NCBI GenBank assembly: GCA_023250585.1
Contig: JAHFAK010000117.1
Coordinates: forward strand, 1-6,825
Origin: Deltaproteobacteria bacterium
GTDB lineage: Bacteria; Bdellovibrionota_F; JAHFAK01
DNA length: 6,825 nt
Direction: 5' to 3'
How positions within the stretch are numbered: the stretch's first letter is position 1; each line of letters opens with the position of its first letter. The translations under genes were made by a program, and so were the position numbers. Below the pieces are notes generated by a model. That model saw only the letters and a program-made list of their open reading frames with translations, did not search any database and was not told the origin of the DNA. Positions 1 through 6,033 of this stretch are shown in pieces.

Positions 1-99
1 ACAGAAATTAACAGTGTCTTTTTGTTTAAATCAATAAATCTCTCTCAAACAGAGAGAGAAGCATTCTACACTCTCGCAAAATCAACATATGGAAATTAA
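1..99 (+). CDS. 3' end of an unidentified upstream gene (partial)
   Basis: Frame 1 is open from the first base of the window to a TAA at 97-99, giving 32 codons, while the other two plus frames stop almost at once. The residues read like ordinary soluble protein, with a polar, probably helical end (LSQTEREAFYTLAKSTYGN). A run of this length can occur by chance in AT-rich DNA, so this is a probable gene tail only. The family cannot be recognised from so little. A large palindrome begins 26 nt after the stop, as one does right after the htrA stop, and this fits the reading that a gene ends here. An 8-bp hairpin (39-46 with 52-59) lies within this stretch and is probably incidental. Confidence 0.45.
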   Translation, partial: TEINSVFLFKSINLSQTEREAFYTLAKSTYGN

Positions 100-124
100 A
101 ATACTACCTGTAATACCTTAGTTA

Positions 125-240
125 TTAAGGGGTAAGTATGTACAGAAAAATATTCCTATCGACGTCGCTTCCATAATACTATTAAGAACAGGAAAGCGCG
201 CTCGATAGGAATATTTTTTTGTACATACTTACCCACTTAA
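125..240. repeat. Long imperfect palindrome after the upstream gene end; probable RNA hairpin/terminator
   Basis: Positions 130-162 and 202-234 are reverse complements over 33 nt with a single mismatch (position 145). With a one-base bulge the pairing extends outward to 125-129 and 236-240. Inward, it continues imperfectly to about 172 and 191 (CGCTTCC against GGAAAGCG), leaving a loop of roughly 18 nt. As RNA this would be a very stable hairpin on either strand. The T-run (213-219) lies inside the stem and not after it, so this is not a textbook intrinsic terminator. Its position between the upstream gene end and the cytochrome operon suggests a terminator or transcript-end structure; a small mobile palindromic repeat is the alternative. 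The remaining stretch 241-321 shows no clear promoter. Confidence 0.85.
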
Positions 241-321
241 CTCCCCCATTAACTGAGCCAATTACCTATACCTTTCCTTTTCCATTGAAAATTCAGACCG
301 TATGTGATTGAATCCTGCCTC

Positions 322-795
322 ATGTATCAAAGATTCGTGGTAGTTTTTTTTATTTTCTGCGCTCTTTGGATATCTTTTATGAATGTTTCGGAATCAAAAT
401 ACGTTGGTGCATCTGCATGCTTTCATTGTCATCAAGCGGAATATCAAGTTTGGCAGGCTACAAAGCACGCCTCTTCATTTGATAGTCTTTTGGGTAATGA
501 AAAACAGAAGTACTACTGTTTGCAGTGTCATACCACAGACGGAGCGCAACATTTAGCAGGATTTAAAATAAAAAATGTGGAATGTGAAGCCTGCCATGGA
601 ATGGGAGAAGCACATGTTAAAGCTCATACGTTACAGGATAAAACACTTATTGCGGAATCAAAAATGACAATTCCTAATCGAGAGAAATTATGTTTGCGAT
701 GTCATGGCGATAAGCAATCAATGTCATTGGAAGCATTCGATTATACAAAAATGTGGGGAAAAATTATTCATGGAAAAAATCAAAAAAAATCTTAA
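322..795 (+). CDS. Exported tetrahaem cytochrome c, cytochrome c554-like
   Basis: Small periplasmic or membrane-anchored electron carrier of 157 residues. After a short basic start (MYQR) comes a hydrophobic segment, about residues 5-24, that serves as signal peptide or anchor. Four CXXCH haem-binding motifs follow at about 33-37, 66-70, 88-92 and 124-128. A C-terminal W-x4-H pattern (W145, H150) resembles the distal haem-ligand region of cytochrome c554-type multihaem proteins. The ATG at 322 is preferred because it puts the basic residues directly before the hydrophobic stretch; a GTG at 304 in the same frame would add six residues. Neither start has a convincing SD. The end overlaps resB, whose product acts in haem attachment to such proteins. 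The electron donor and acceptor cannot be told from the sequence; the tetrahaem assignment rests directly on the motifs. Confidence 0.9.
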   Translation: MYQRFVVVFFIFCALWISFMNVSESKYVGASACFHCHQAEYQVWQATKHASSFDSLLGNEKQKYYCLQCHTTDGAQHLAGFKIKNVECEACHGMGEAHVKAHTLQDKTLIAESKMTIPNREKLCLRCHGDKQSMSLEAFDYTKMWGKIIHGKNQKKS

Positions 796-1912
796 AGATC
801 TTTATATTCTTATTGGATCATTAAAATTTTTTATAACACTTCTTATTTTTTTAACGTTAAGCTCAGTAACGGGAACGCTCCTGCTTCAAAAACCACTTGA
901 AGAGATAACTCCTTATGAGCGCTATAAAAATAATCTACCGCAGTCTATTATACAAATAATGGATGCAATAGGATTATTTGATGTTTTTCATTCTATTTGG
1001 TTTATTTCGCTATTAGTCCTGGTAGTACTCAGTATTATTTTTTGTACGATTGAACATGTTAAGAAAAAGACTCTCCCTAAAATACGCTTAAAACGAAATG
1101 TAGCATCTGTTCTCCACCTCCGTTACCGTTTGATTACGGAAATTATTAAATCTCAGTATTTTGGCGTATATGTTACTCACCTATCAATTATTATTATTCT
1201 GAGCGGTGCTATTCTCAATATCAATAAAGGTTTTGAAGGCAATTTGGTATTGCTTGAAGGGCAAACCAAAGGAAGTATCAATTTAAAAAATTCGAGTATT
1301 CTTTCCCTTCCTTTCCAGATTAAATGTGATGATTTTAATGTTGAATACTATGGAAATACTACGCGCCCGCAAGAATTTACATCGGCTCTGAAAGTTATAG
1401 AAAATGGACAAGTCGTCCAAGATGTTACTATAGAAGTTAATAAGCCGCTGATTCATCGTAATATTTATTTTTATCAATCAGGATATGAAAAAGCACCCAT
1501 GGGCGACATGGTTCTGACCGTAAAGCTTAAAGAGGATCCAACATTTCACAAAGAGGCAACCCTTGTTGAAGGTTCAAGCCTTCAAATGATGATTAAAGGA
1601 GTATCGTATGAATTGCGTCATCTAGGCACTAATAATAATTTACAGAATATGGGTGAAAACGCTCAAGTCGCTCTTTTTAAAGATGGCAAGCAAGAAGCAG
1701 AGTTTCCTTTATTTAAAAATTATCCTGATTTTGATTGTCAATTTAGAGCGAAAGAAGGGCCATGCCTTACGGTTAATGATTTTAAAGAGCGCTATTTTAC
1801 CGTCTTAAGTGTGGGATATAATCCTGGGGTTCCTATAATTTGGACGGGTTGCTTTTTACTTATTTCGGGGATTACATGGATATTTGTCACCTTTTCGCGA
1901 AAAAAGAAATAA
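770..1912 (+). CDS. resB: ResB/CcsB-family cytochrome c biogenesis protein
   Basis: Membrane component of the system II cytochrome c maturation pathway. With CcsA/ResC it moves haem to the outer face of the membrane and attaches it to CXXCH motifs. The 380-residue product has the ResB plan: TM1 about 19-40, TM2 about 76-95 preceded by H74, TM3 about 131-151 containing H137, a large outer domain, and TM4 about 354-375. The family signature NIYFYQSGY (231-239) follows H229, and PGVPIIWTG opens TM4. The ATG at 770 is chosen because GGGGA (755-759) precedes it by 10 nt and the N-terminus then matches ResB proteins; an upstream ATG at 704 would add 22 unrelated residues and overlap the cytochrome gene far more. 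It overlaps the cytochrome gene by 26 nt, suggesting coupled translation. Its usual partner CcsA is not in the window. Confidence 0.93.
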   Translation: MEKIKKNLKDLYILIGSLKFFITLLIFLTLSSVTGTLLLQKPLEEITPYERYKNNLPQSIIQIMDAIGLFDVFHSIWFISLLVLVVLSIIFCTIEHVKKKTLPKIRLKRNVASVLHLRYRLITEIIKSQYFGVYVTHLSIIIILSGAILNINKGFEGNLVLLEGQTKGSINLKNSSILSLPFQIKCDDFNVEYYGNTTRPQEFTSALKVIENGQVVQDVTIEVNKPLIHRNIYFYQSGYEKAPMGDMVLTVKLKEDPTFHKEATLVEGSSLQMMIKGVSYELRHLGTNNNLQNMGENAQVALFKDGKQEAEFPLFKNYPDFDCQFRAKEGPCLTVNDFKERYFTVLSVGYNPGVPIIWTGCFLLISGITWIFVTFSRKKK

Positions 1913-1940
1913 CATATACATAATCGAGGCATTACTAAAC

Positions 1941-1946
1941 GAGGTG
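1941..1946 (+). promoter_or_regulatory. Ribosome binding site fixing the GTG start of engB
   Basis: GAGGTG (followed by A) lies 7 nt before a GTG at 1954. The strong SD at good spacing supports this non-ATG start. Confidence 0.8.
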
Positions 1947-1953
1947 ATTTTTT

Positions 1954-2544
1954 GTGGGCTTTGTGAATAAAGTTTCGTTCTATAAAAGCATTGCTACGCC
2001 GAATGATTTTCCAAATAATACTTTGCCTGAAATAGCATTTATCGGAAAATCTAACGTGGGAAAATCTTCGTGTATTGCTTCTATTCTTGGAAACAAAAAA
2101 CTCGTTAAGGTGAGTAAAAAACCAGGTGCAACAAAATACATTAACTACTATTTGGTAAATGAATCATTTTATCTTGTAGATTTTCCGGGGTATGGATTTT
2201 CACGCGCACCTAAGGCAATTCACCAAAGCTATGAGGAATTGGCGCATGCTTATTGTAAAAGACCACATAACGTTGTTTCTTTTCTTCTTTTAGATTCGCG
2301 TAGATCTTTAGATGAGCGTGATATTGCCGGATATAATTTTTTGAATGTGCATAAAAAAAATATAGTTTTCATTATCACGAAAACAGATAGACTTTCTAAA
2401 TCGTCGGTGCTAACGTATGCCCATACCTTGACAGATTATTTCTTCGTACATACAAATAAAATAATTTTTTTTTCTTCTAAAACAGGTTTTGGTAAAAAAG
2501 AAATTGAAAACATTATTTTAAAGGGGTTAGAGAATAGGAGGTAA
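1954..2544 (+). CDS. engB: Ribosome biogenesis GTPase EngB/YihA/YsxC
   Basis: Cytoplasmic GTPase of the TrmE-Era-EngA-EngB-Septin group, needed in most bacteria for late assembly of the 50S subunit. The 196-residue length is normal for the family. All G motifs are visible: G1 GKSNVGKSS (31-39), the G2 threonine in PGATK (57-61), G3 DFPGYG (76-81), the family stretch LLLDSRRSLDERD (111-123), G4 TKTD (142-145) and G5 SSKTG (174-178). The GTG start has a strong SD. The gene lies 41 nt after resB and its last two codons (AGG AGG) form the SD of htrA, so it sits inside the operon. It has no functional tie to cytochrome maturation; co-location is probably for expression only. Confidence 0.97.
   Translation: MGFVNKVSFYKSIATPNDFPNNTLPEIAFIGKSNVGKSSCIASILGNKKLVKVSKKPGATKYINYYLVNESFYLVDFPGYGFSRAPKAIHQSYEELAHAYCKRPHNVVSFLLLDSRRSLDERDIAGYNFLNVHKKNIVFIITKTDRLSKSSVLTYAHTLTDYFFVHTNKIIFFSSKTGFGKKEIENIILKGLENRR
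2536..2541 (+). promoter_or_regulatory. htrA ribosome binding site inside the engB end
   Basis: AGGAGG is the final pair of engB codons (Arg-Arg), directly before the TAA, and lies 5 nt upstream of the htrA ATG at 2547. This is a near-perfect SD. Ribosomes finishing engB would sit on it, so translation of the two genes is probably coupled. Confidence 0.85.
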
Positions 2545-2546
2545 GT

Positions 2547-4037
2547 ATGCTCAAACTCACCACACGTTTTGTACTTTTTAGTTTTATTGTAAGTTTTTCG
2601 TTTGCCAATGCTAAAGAAAAAAATGACTTTTGGAATGAAGGAAAACTTGATATTGCCATTCATGAAGAGATGCGCGTTCCTAATTTTGCTGATTTAGCGG
2701 AAAAACTGAATCCTTCAGTAGTCAATATTAGCACGACCGAAATTAGAAAAGGACAAAATCCATTATACTATTTTTTTGGTAATCCTCGAGGAGATCACCA
2801 AAATCCATTTCATGATTTTTTTGGCGATGATTCATTGGATAATTTTTTTGGTGGACAAGGGATGGGACCTAAAGAATATACCCAACGTATAGATGCTCTG
2901 GGTTCTGGTTTTATTATGAGTAGTGATGGTTATATTATTACCAACAATCATGTGGTTGAACACGCCAGTGAAATAAAAGTTATACTCAAAGACGAAAAAA
3001 AATATGATGCGAAAGTAATAGGTAAAGACAAAGAAACCGATGTAGCGCTGATTAAAATTGATGCTAAAAATTTACCAGCAGCATATTTTGGTGACTCCGA
3101 TAAGATGCGTGTTGGAGATTGGGTTCTTGCAATTGGAAATCCATTTGGATTAGGTCATACCGTAACTCAAGGAATTATTAGTGCCAAAGGTCGCGAAATA
3201 GGTCTTGGCAATTATGAAAATTTTATTCAAACCGATGCTTCAATTAATCCTGGAAATTCAGGAGGTCCCTTATTTAATGTTGATGGCCAAGTCATTGGGA
3301 TCAATACAGCTATAGTTGCGGGAGGCTCCGGTATCGGGTTTGCTATCCCTGTTAACCTCGCTAAAGATGTTCTAAAATCATTGCGTGAAAAAGGTACAGT
3401 TATTCGTGGTTTTCTTGGCGTAAGTATCCAGAAAATTACTGAAGATATTCAAAAAGCATTTAAATTATCAACAACCCAAGGTGCATTGGTTTCTGATGTT
3501 GTCGATGATAGTCCAGCCGCTAAAGCAGGAATTCAAAAAGGTGATGTCATCACTGAATTTAATGGAAGGGCAATACATGGTGCTCCTGAATTGTCACGTT
3601 TGGCAGCTGCGACACCTGTTGGAAGCAAAGTATCCGTAAAAATTTTACGTGAGAGCCAACCTAAATCACTCATGCTTACCATTGCAAAAAAACCGAAAGA
3701 TTTTGATTCACTTGGATCTAAAGAATCCGAAGGAGGTGCTCCTGTAGAATCAAAATTAGGGATAAGCGTTGAAGAATTAACTCGAGAACTCTCACAATCT
3801 CTCAACTACAAAAATGAAGAAGGGGTTGTTGTGAGTAATGTCGATTCTAATTCAGATGCTGCCGTTAAAGGCATTAGGCCGGGAGATTTAATTAAAAAAG
3901 TAGGTAACAGAACCATTCGATTTTTAGCTGATTTCAATGCCTCAATGAAAGGCCTTAAGAAGGGAGAGGTTATTGCTCTTTTAGTAAGATCATCCGCAAT
4001 GCCAAGTACACGATTTGTTGTTTTGGAAGTAGAATAA
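2547..4037 (+). CDS. htrA: Periplasmic serine protease HtrA/DegP with two PDZ domains
   Basis: Envelope protease/chaperone that degrades or holds misfolded periplasmic proteins. The 496 residues begin with a signal peptide (1-22, basic then hydrophobic, ending in ANA before K23). The chymotrypsin-like protease domain follows, with the complete triad H135 (TNNHVV), D165 (ETDVALIK) and S238 (GNSGGPL). PDZ1 spans about 288-383, with GFLGVSI at its start. A short linker rich in Ser and Glu leads to PDZ2 at about 403-490. Two PDZ domains and full length match DegP/DegQ. An N-terminal loop (about 74-105) has three FFG units among Asp, Asn, Gly and His; such an aromatic LA-type loop is known in DegP proteins, where it helps oligomer assembly, but this one looks unusually repetitive. 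It is the last gene of the operon, its stop lying one base before the large palindrome. Confidence 0.97.
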   Translation: MLKLTTRFVLFSFIVSFSFANAKEKNDFWNEGKLDIAIHEEMRVPNFADLAEKLNPSVVNISTTEIRKGQNPLYYFFGNPRGDHQNPFHDFFGDDSLDNFFGGQGMGPKEYTQRIDALGSGFIMSSDGYIITNNHVVEHASEIKVILKDEKKYDAKVIGKDKETDVALIKIDAKNLPAAYFGDSDKMRVGDWVLAIGNPFGLGHTVTQGIISAKGREIGLGNYENFIQTDASINPGNSGGPLFNVDGQVIGINTAIVAGGSGIGFAIPVNLAKDVLKSLREKGTVIRGFLGVSIQKITEDIQKAFKLSTTQGALVSDVVDDSPAAKAGIQKGDVITEFNGRAIHGAPELSRLAAATPVGSKVSVKILRESQPKSLMLTIAKKPKDFDSLGSKESEGGAPVESKLGISVEELTRELSQSLNYKNEEGVVVSNVDSNSDAAVKGIRPGDLIKKVGNRTIRFLADFNASMKGLKKGEVIALLVRSSAMPSTRFVVLEVE

Positions 4038-4038
4038 C

Positions 4039-4161
4039 GACCGAAACGCGACCGAAACGTGCCCGGCAACTTTCAGTCAATTTTCTGACAAAAAGGTGCA
4101 TGTACTTTTTTGTTGATTTTTCGACCGGAAGTTGCCGGGCACGTTTCGGTCCGTTTCGGTC
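4039..4161. repeat. Large concentric palindrome between convergent htrA and nadA; probable bidirectional terminator
   Basis: Positions 4039-4072 and 4129-4161 are reverse complements over 33 pairs with only a one-base bulge near 4049-4050. The arms are GC-rich compared with the flanks. Each arm holds two tandem copies of GACCGAAACG (or its complement) followed by a GTGCCCGGCAACTT-type block. A second, AU-rich stem, 4088-4097 with 4104-4113, is centred on the same point (about 4100), so the whole element is one imperfect palindrome. The left arm starts two bases after the htrA stop codon; the right arm supplies the first two plus-strand bases (4160-4161) of the nadA stop codon. U-rich runs lie in the loop, not after the stem. 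Transcripts of both genes would end in or read through the structure, so a two-way terminator or 3'-end stabiliser is the likely role; a MITE-like insertion is possible. Confidence 0.88.
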
Positions 4162-5209
4162 AATTTTCGAGCATTCGATCAATTGCCTTCTTTGCGCGTA
4201 CGCGGATATCTTCGGGTACTTCAATGATATATTGATTATTTCGTAGAGCATTGAGCGTATCTTCAAGTGTAATTTCATTCATGTGTGGGCAACGAATACT
4301 ACATAAGCGAACCATTTCTTTTTCAGGATTCTCAGCAATGATATTATCAGCCATACTGCATTCAGTAAGCAGGACATAGCGAGGGGCATTGGTTTTTTTA
4401 ATATGTTCTATCATCTTTGTTGTACTTCCTGAAAAATCAGAATGTTCAACAACAGCGGGACTGCATTCTGGATGTGCTAGAATCATGACGTCGGGAAATT
4501 GTGAACGAAGATTTTTGATATCATCTACGCTGAATTTTTCATGAACTTCACATTTTCCATGCCAGCCAATGAGTGTATACTCGAAGTTTGGTTGCGATGT
4601 TGTAATCTTGAGATCTTTTGTGGGGAAAATGATATGTTTATTAGTTTCGCGGGCAACGTTTTGAGCGAGATATTCATCAGGAATAAAAATCACCGTTTGG
4701 CTCTTAAATGATTCAACTATTTTATGTGCATTACTTGAAGTACAGCATGCATCGCATTCGGCTTTGACATCTGCATAGGTGTTAATATACGTAACAATCG
4801 GAATTCCCGGAAATTGATTTCGTAGTGTGCGCACATCTTCTGCGGTAATACTTGCTGCTAGTGAACAACCGGCTTTTTGTGCGGGCAGTAAAACAGTTTT
4901 ATCAGGATTGAGAATTTTTGCTGTTTCAGCCATAAAACGTACGCCACAAAAAACAATAGGATCCGCATTTGTTTTTGCAGCGGCTCGTGCAAGCTCAAGT
5001 GAATCACCCACTATATCAGGGACAGTTTGAAAAAGGGCGGCCTCCATATAGTTATGTCCCAAAATAATTGCCCCACGCTCTTTCTTTATGCGATTGATTT
5101 CATACACAAGTTCAGCTTTATAGCGAATATCAAAATCAGGTAAAAGAGCACCTAATTTTTGTTGCATGAGTGTGTATGTCTCCTGTATGCTATATGTTTG
5201 TATACTCAT
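4160..5209 (-). CDS. nadA: Quinolinate synthase NadA
   Basis: Iron-sulphur enzyme of NAD synthesis that condenses iminoaspartate with dihydroxyacetone phosphate to quinolinate in the cytoplasm. From the ATG at 5209 it has 349 residues, a normal length. Visible motifs are GHNYMEAALFQ (51-61), GDSLELA (68-74), GVRFMAETAKIL (89-100), ECDACCTSSNA (151-161), HPEC (246-249) and GSTTKMI (261-267). The three Cys expected to hold the 4Fe-4S cluster are C115 (AGCSLA), C220 (GKCEVHE) and C307 (IRCPHMNEITL). A TTG at 5257 in frame is rejected because a good promoter lies inside that extension. An ATG at 5167, with AGGAG 12 nt upstream, is a real alternative giving 335 residues. nadB and nadC are not adjacent. 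The stop codon overlaps the palindrome shared with htrA. Confidence 0.95.
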   Translation of the reverse strand: MSIQTYSIQETYTLMQQKLGALLPDFDIRYKAELVYEINRIKKERGAIILGHNYMEAALFQTVPDIVGDSLELARAAAKTNADPIVFCGVRFMAETAKILNPDKTVLLPAQKAGCSLAASITAEDVRTLRNQFPGIPIVTYINTYADVKAECDACCTSSNAHKIVESFKSQTVIFIPDEYLAQNVARETNKHIIFPTKDLKITTSQPNFEYTLIGWHGKCEVHEKFSVDDIKNLRSQFPDVMILAHPECSPAVVEHSDFSGSTTKMIEHIKKTNAPRYVLLTECSMADNIIAENPEKEMVRLCSIRCPHMNEITLEDTLNALRNNQYIIEVPEDIRVRAKKAIDRMLEN

Positions 5210-5216
5210 ACTAATG

Positions 5217-5245
5217 TATATAAGCCGGATGAATTCTACGGTCAA
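5217..5245 (-). promoter_or_regulatory. Sigma70-type promoter for nadA
   Basis: On the minus strand TTGACC (5245-5240) is followed after exactly 17 nt by TATATA (5222-5217). Transcription would begin near 5210, almost on the ATG at 5209. The message would then be leaderless if that ATG is used, or have a leader of about 43 nt if the ATG at 5167 is used. The promoter lies in the gap before the divergent EI24-like gene, its -35 only about 11 bases from that ATG. Confidence 0.6.
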
Positions 5246-5247
5246 GC

Positions 5248-5252
5248 GAGGA
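5248..5252 (+). promoter_or_regulatory. Ribosome binding site of the EI24-like gene
   Basis: GAGGA lies 4 nt before the ATG at 5257. It supports that start and lies immediately next to the nadA -35 element on the other strand. Confidence 0.6.
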
Positions 5253-5256
5253 TACA

Positions 5257-6033
5257 ATGAATAGTATAACTCAATTTCGTAGTGGCCTTTCGCATAGCCT
5301 TTCGGGATTTCAAATACTCAAAGATTATCCTTCTATAAAAAAATATCTGTATATCCCTTATCTCATCTGTTTAATTTCTGTAGTGCTTTATATTATTCTA
5401 GCCTGGACGTATTTTGGTGACGTGTATACGTATCTTTTAAAATATTTTGTCTTCTTTGAAATTAAAGATCCTATGCATTGGTATGAATATTTTTTTTATA
5501 TTTTTTTAATTATCATTCGCGGTAGTGCACATATTATTTTCGGGCTTTTTCTTTTTGTGCTTTCAATTATTGCAATGTATTTTTTGACAGGCATTCTATC
5601 TTCACCTTTTTTGGAACTTATCTCCGAGAAAATGGAAAGCGCTTTAACAGGTAAAGAAGAAGAGGTTCATGTGCTTACTATGATAAAAAATAGTATGCGT
5701 TCTGTTTGGTATGAAATTGAACGTTCGATTTTCTTTATTATTGTTCCTCTTTTTTTCTTTATCATAAATTTAATTCCCGGCATTGGAAGTATTCTCTATA
5801 TATTTCTAACCAATTTTTTTCTCATGTGGGTATTTGGTTTTAATTTTGTCGATTTTTCTCTTGCACGAAAGGGAATTTCATTTAAAGAACGGCTCAGTTT
5901 TGCGCGTAAAAACTTATGTGCACTGCTTGGTTTTGGCGTTATTTGTGTTGTACCGTTTGTTCCACTTCTCTGTATGCCCATTCTCGTGGCTAATGGAACT
6001 AAGCTTTTTATTGAATTAACTAAAGAACAGTAA
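5257..6033 (+). CDS. EI24/CysZ-family integral membrane protein
   Basis: Inner-membrane protein of 258 residues with several hydrophobic segments: about 31-52, a long stretch 76-113 that can hold two helices, about 157-197 (probably two), and 221-249. Family-like signatures are SSPFLELISEKME (115-127) after the second hydrophobic block, WYEIERS (151-157), and the cytoplasmic stretch DFSLARKGISFKERL (199-213), which corresponds to the D-x-x-x-ARKG-x-SF-x-ER pattern of EI24 proteins. The best studied bacterial member, CysZ, takes part in sulphate uptake. Nothing nearby concerns sulphur or cysteine, so I do not transfer that function or the name cysZ. The start has a GAGGA SD. The gene diverges from nadA and its last 18 nt overlap the 3' end of the convergent acyltransferase-like gene. 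Confidence 0.85.
   Translation: MNSITQFRSGLSHSLSGFQILKDYPSIKKYLYIPYLICLISVVLYIILAWTYFGDVYTYLLKYFVFFEIKDPMHWYEYFFYIFLIIIRGSAHIIFGLFLFVLSIIAMYFLTGILSSPFLELISEKMESALTGKEEEVHVLTMIKNSMRSVWYEIERSIFFIIVPLFFFIINLIPGIGSILYIFLTNFFLMWVFGFNFVDFSLARKGISFKERLSFARKNLCALLGFGVICVVPFVPLLCMPILVANGTKLFIELTKEQ

Noticed and set aside
39-59. 8-bp CT/GA hairpin
   Set aside because: Short, no T-run after it, and inside a probable coding tail; likely chance from simple sequence.
285-313. Possible promoter TTGAAA-N17-TTGAAT before the cytochrome gene
   Set aside because: The -10 matches the consensus at only 4 of 6 bases, and it would also imply a leaderless start; too weak to annotate.
704-769. In-frame ATG 22 codons upstream of resB start
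   Set aside because: The extra residues are polar, unlike ResB N-termini, and lie wholly over the cytochrome coding sequence; GGGGA before 770 supports the later start.
3533-4278. Minus-strand open frames opposite htrA and across the palindrome
   Set aside because: They are shadows of htrA and nadA or read through the palindrome; no SD and no protein-like motifs.
5162-5191. Possible plus-strand promoter TTGCAT-N18-TATGCT for the EI24-like gene
   Set aside because: Weak matches inside nadA coding sequence; such pairs are frequent by chance in AT-rich DNA.
5210-5257. 16-residue N-terminal extension of NadA from a TTG at 5257
   Set aside because: It contains the nadA promoter and no homologous residues, and would overlap the start codon of the divergent gene.
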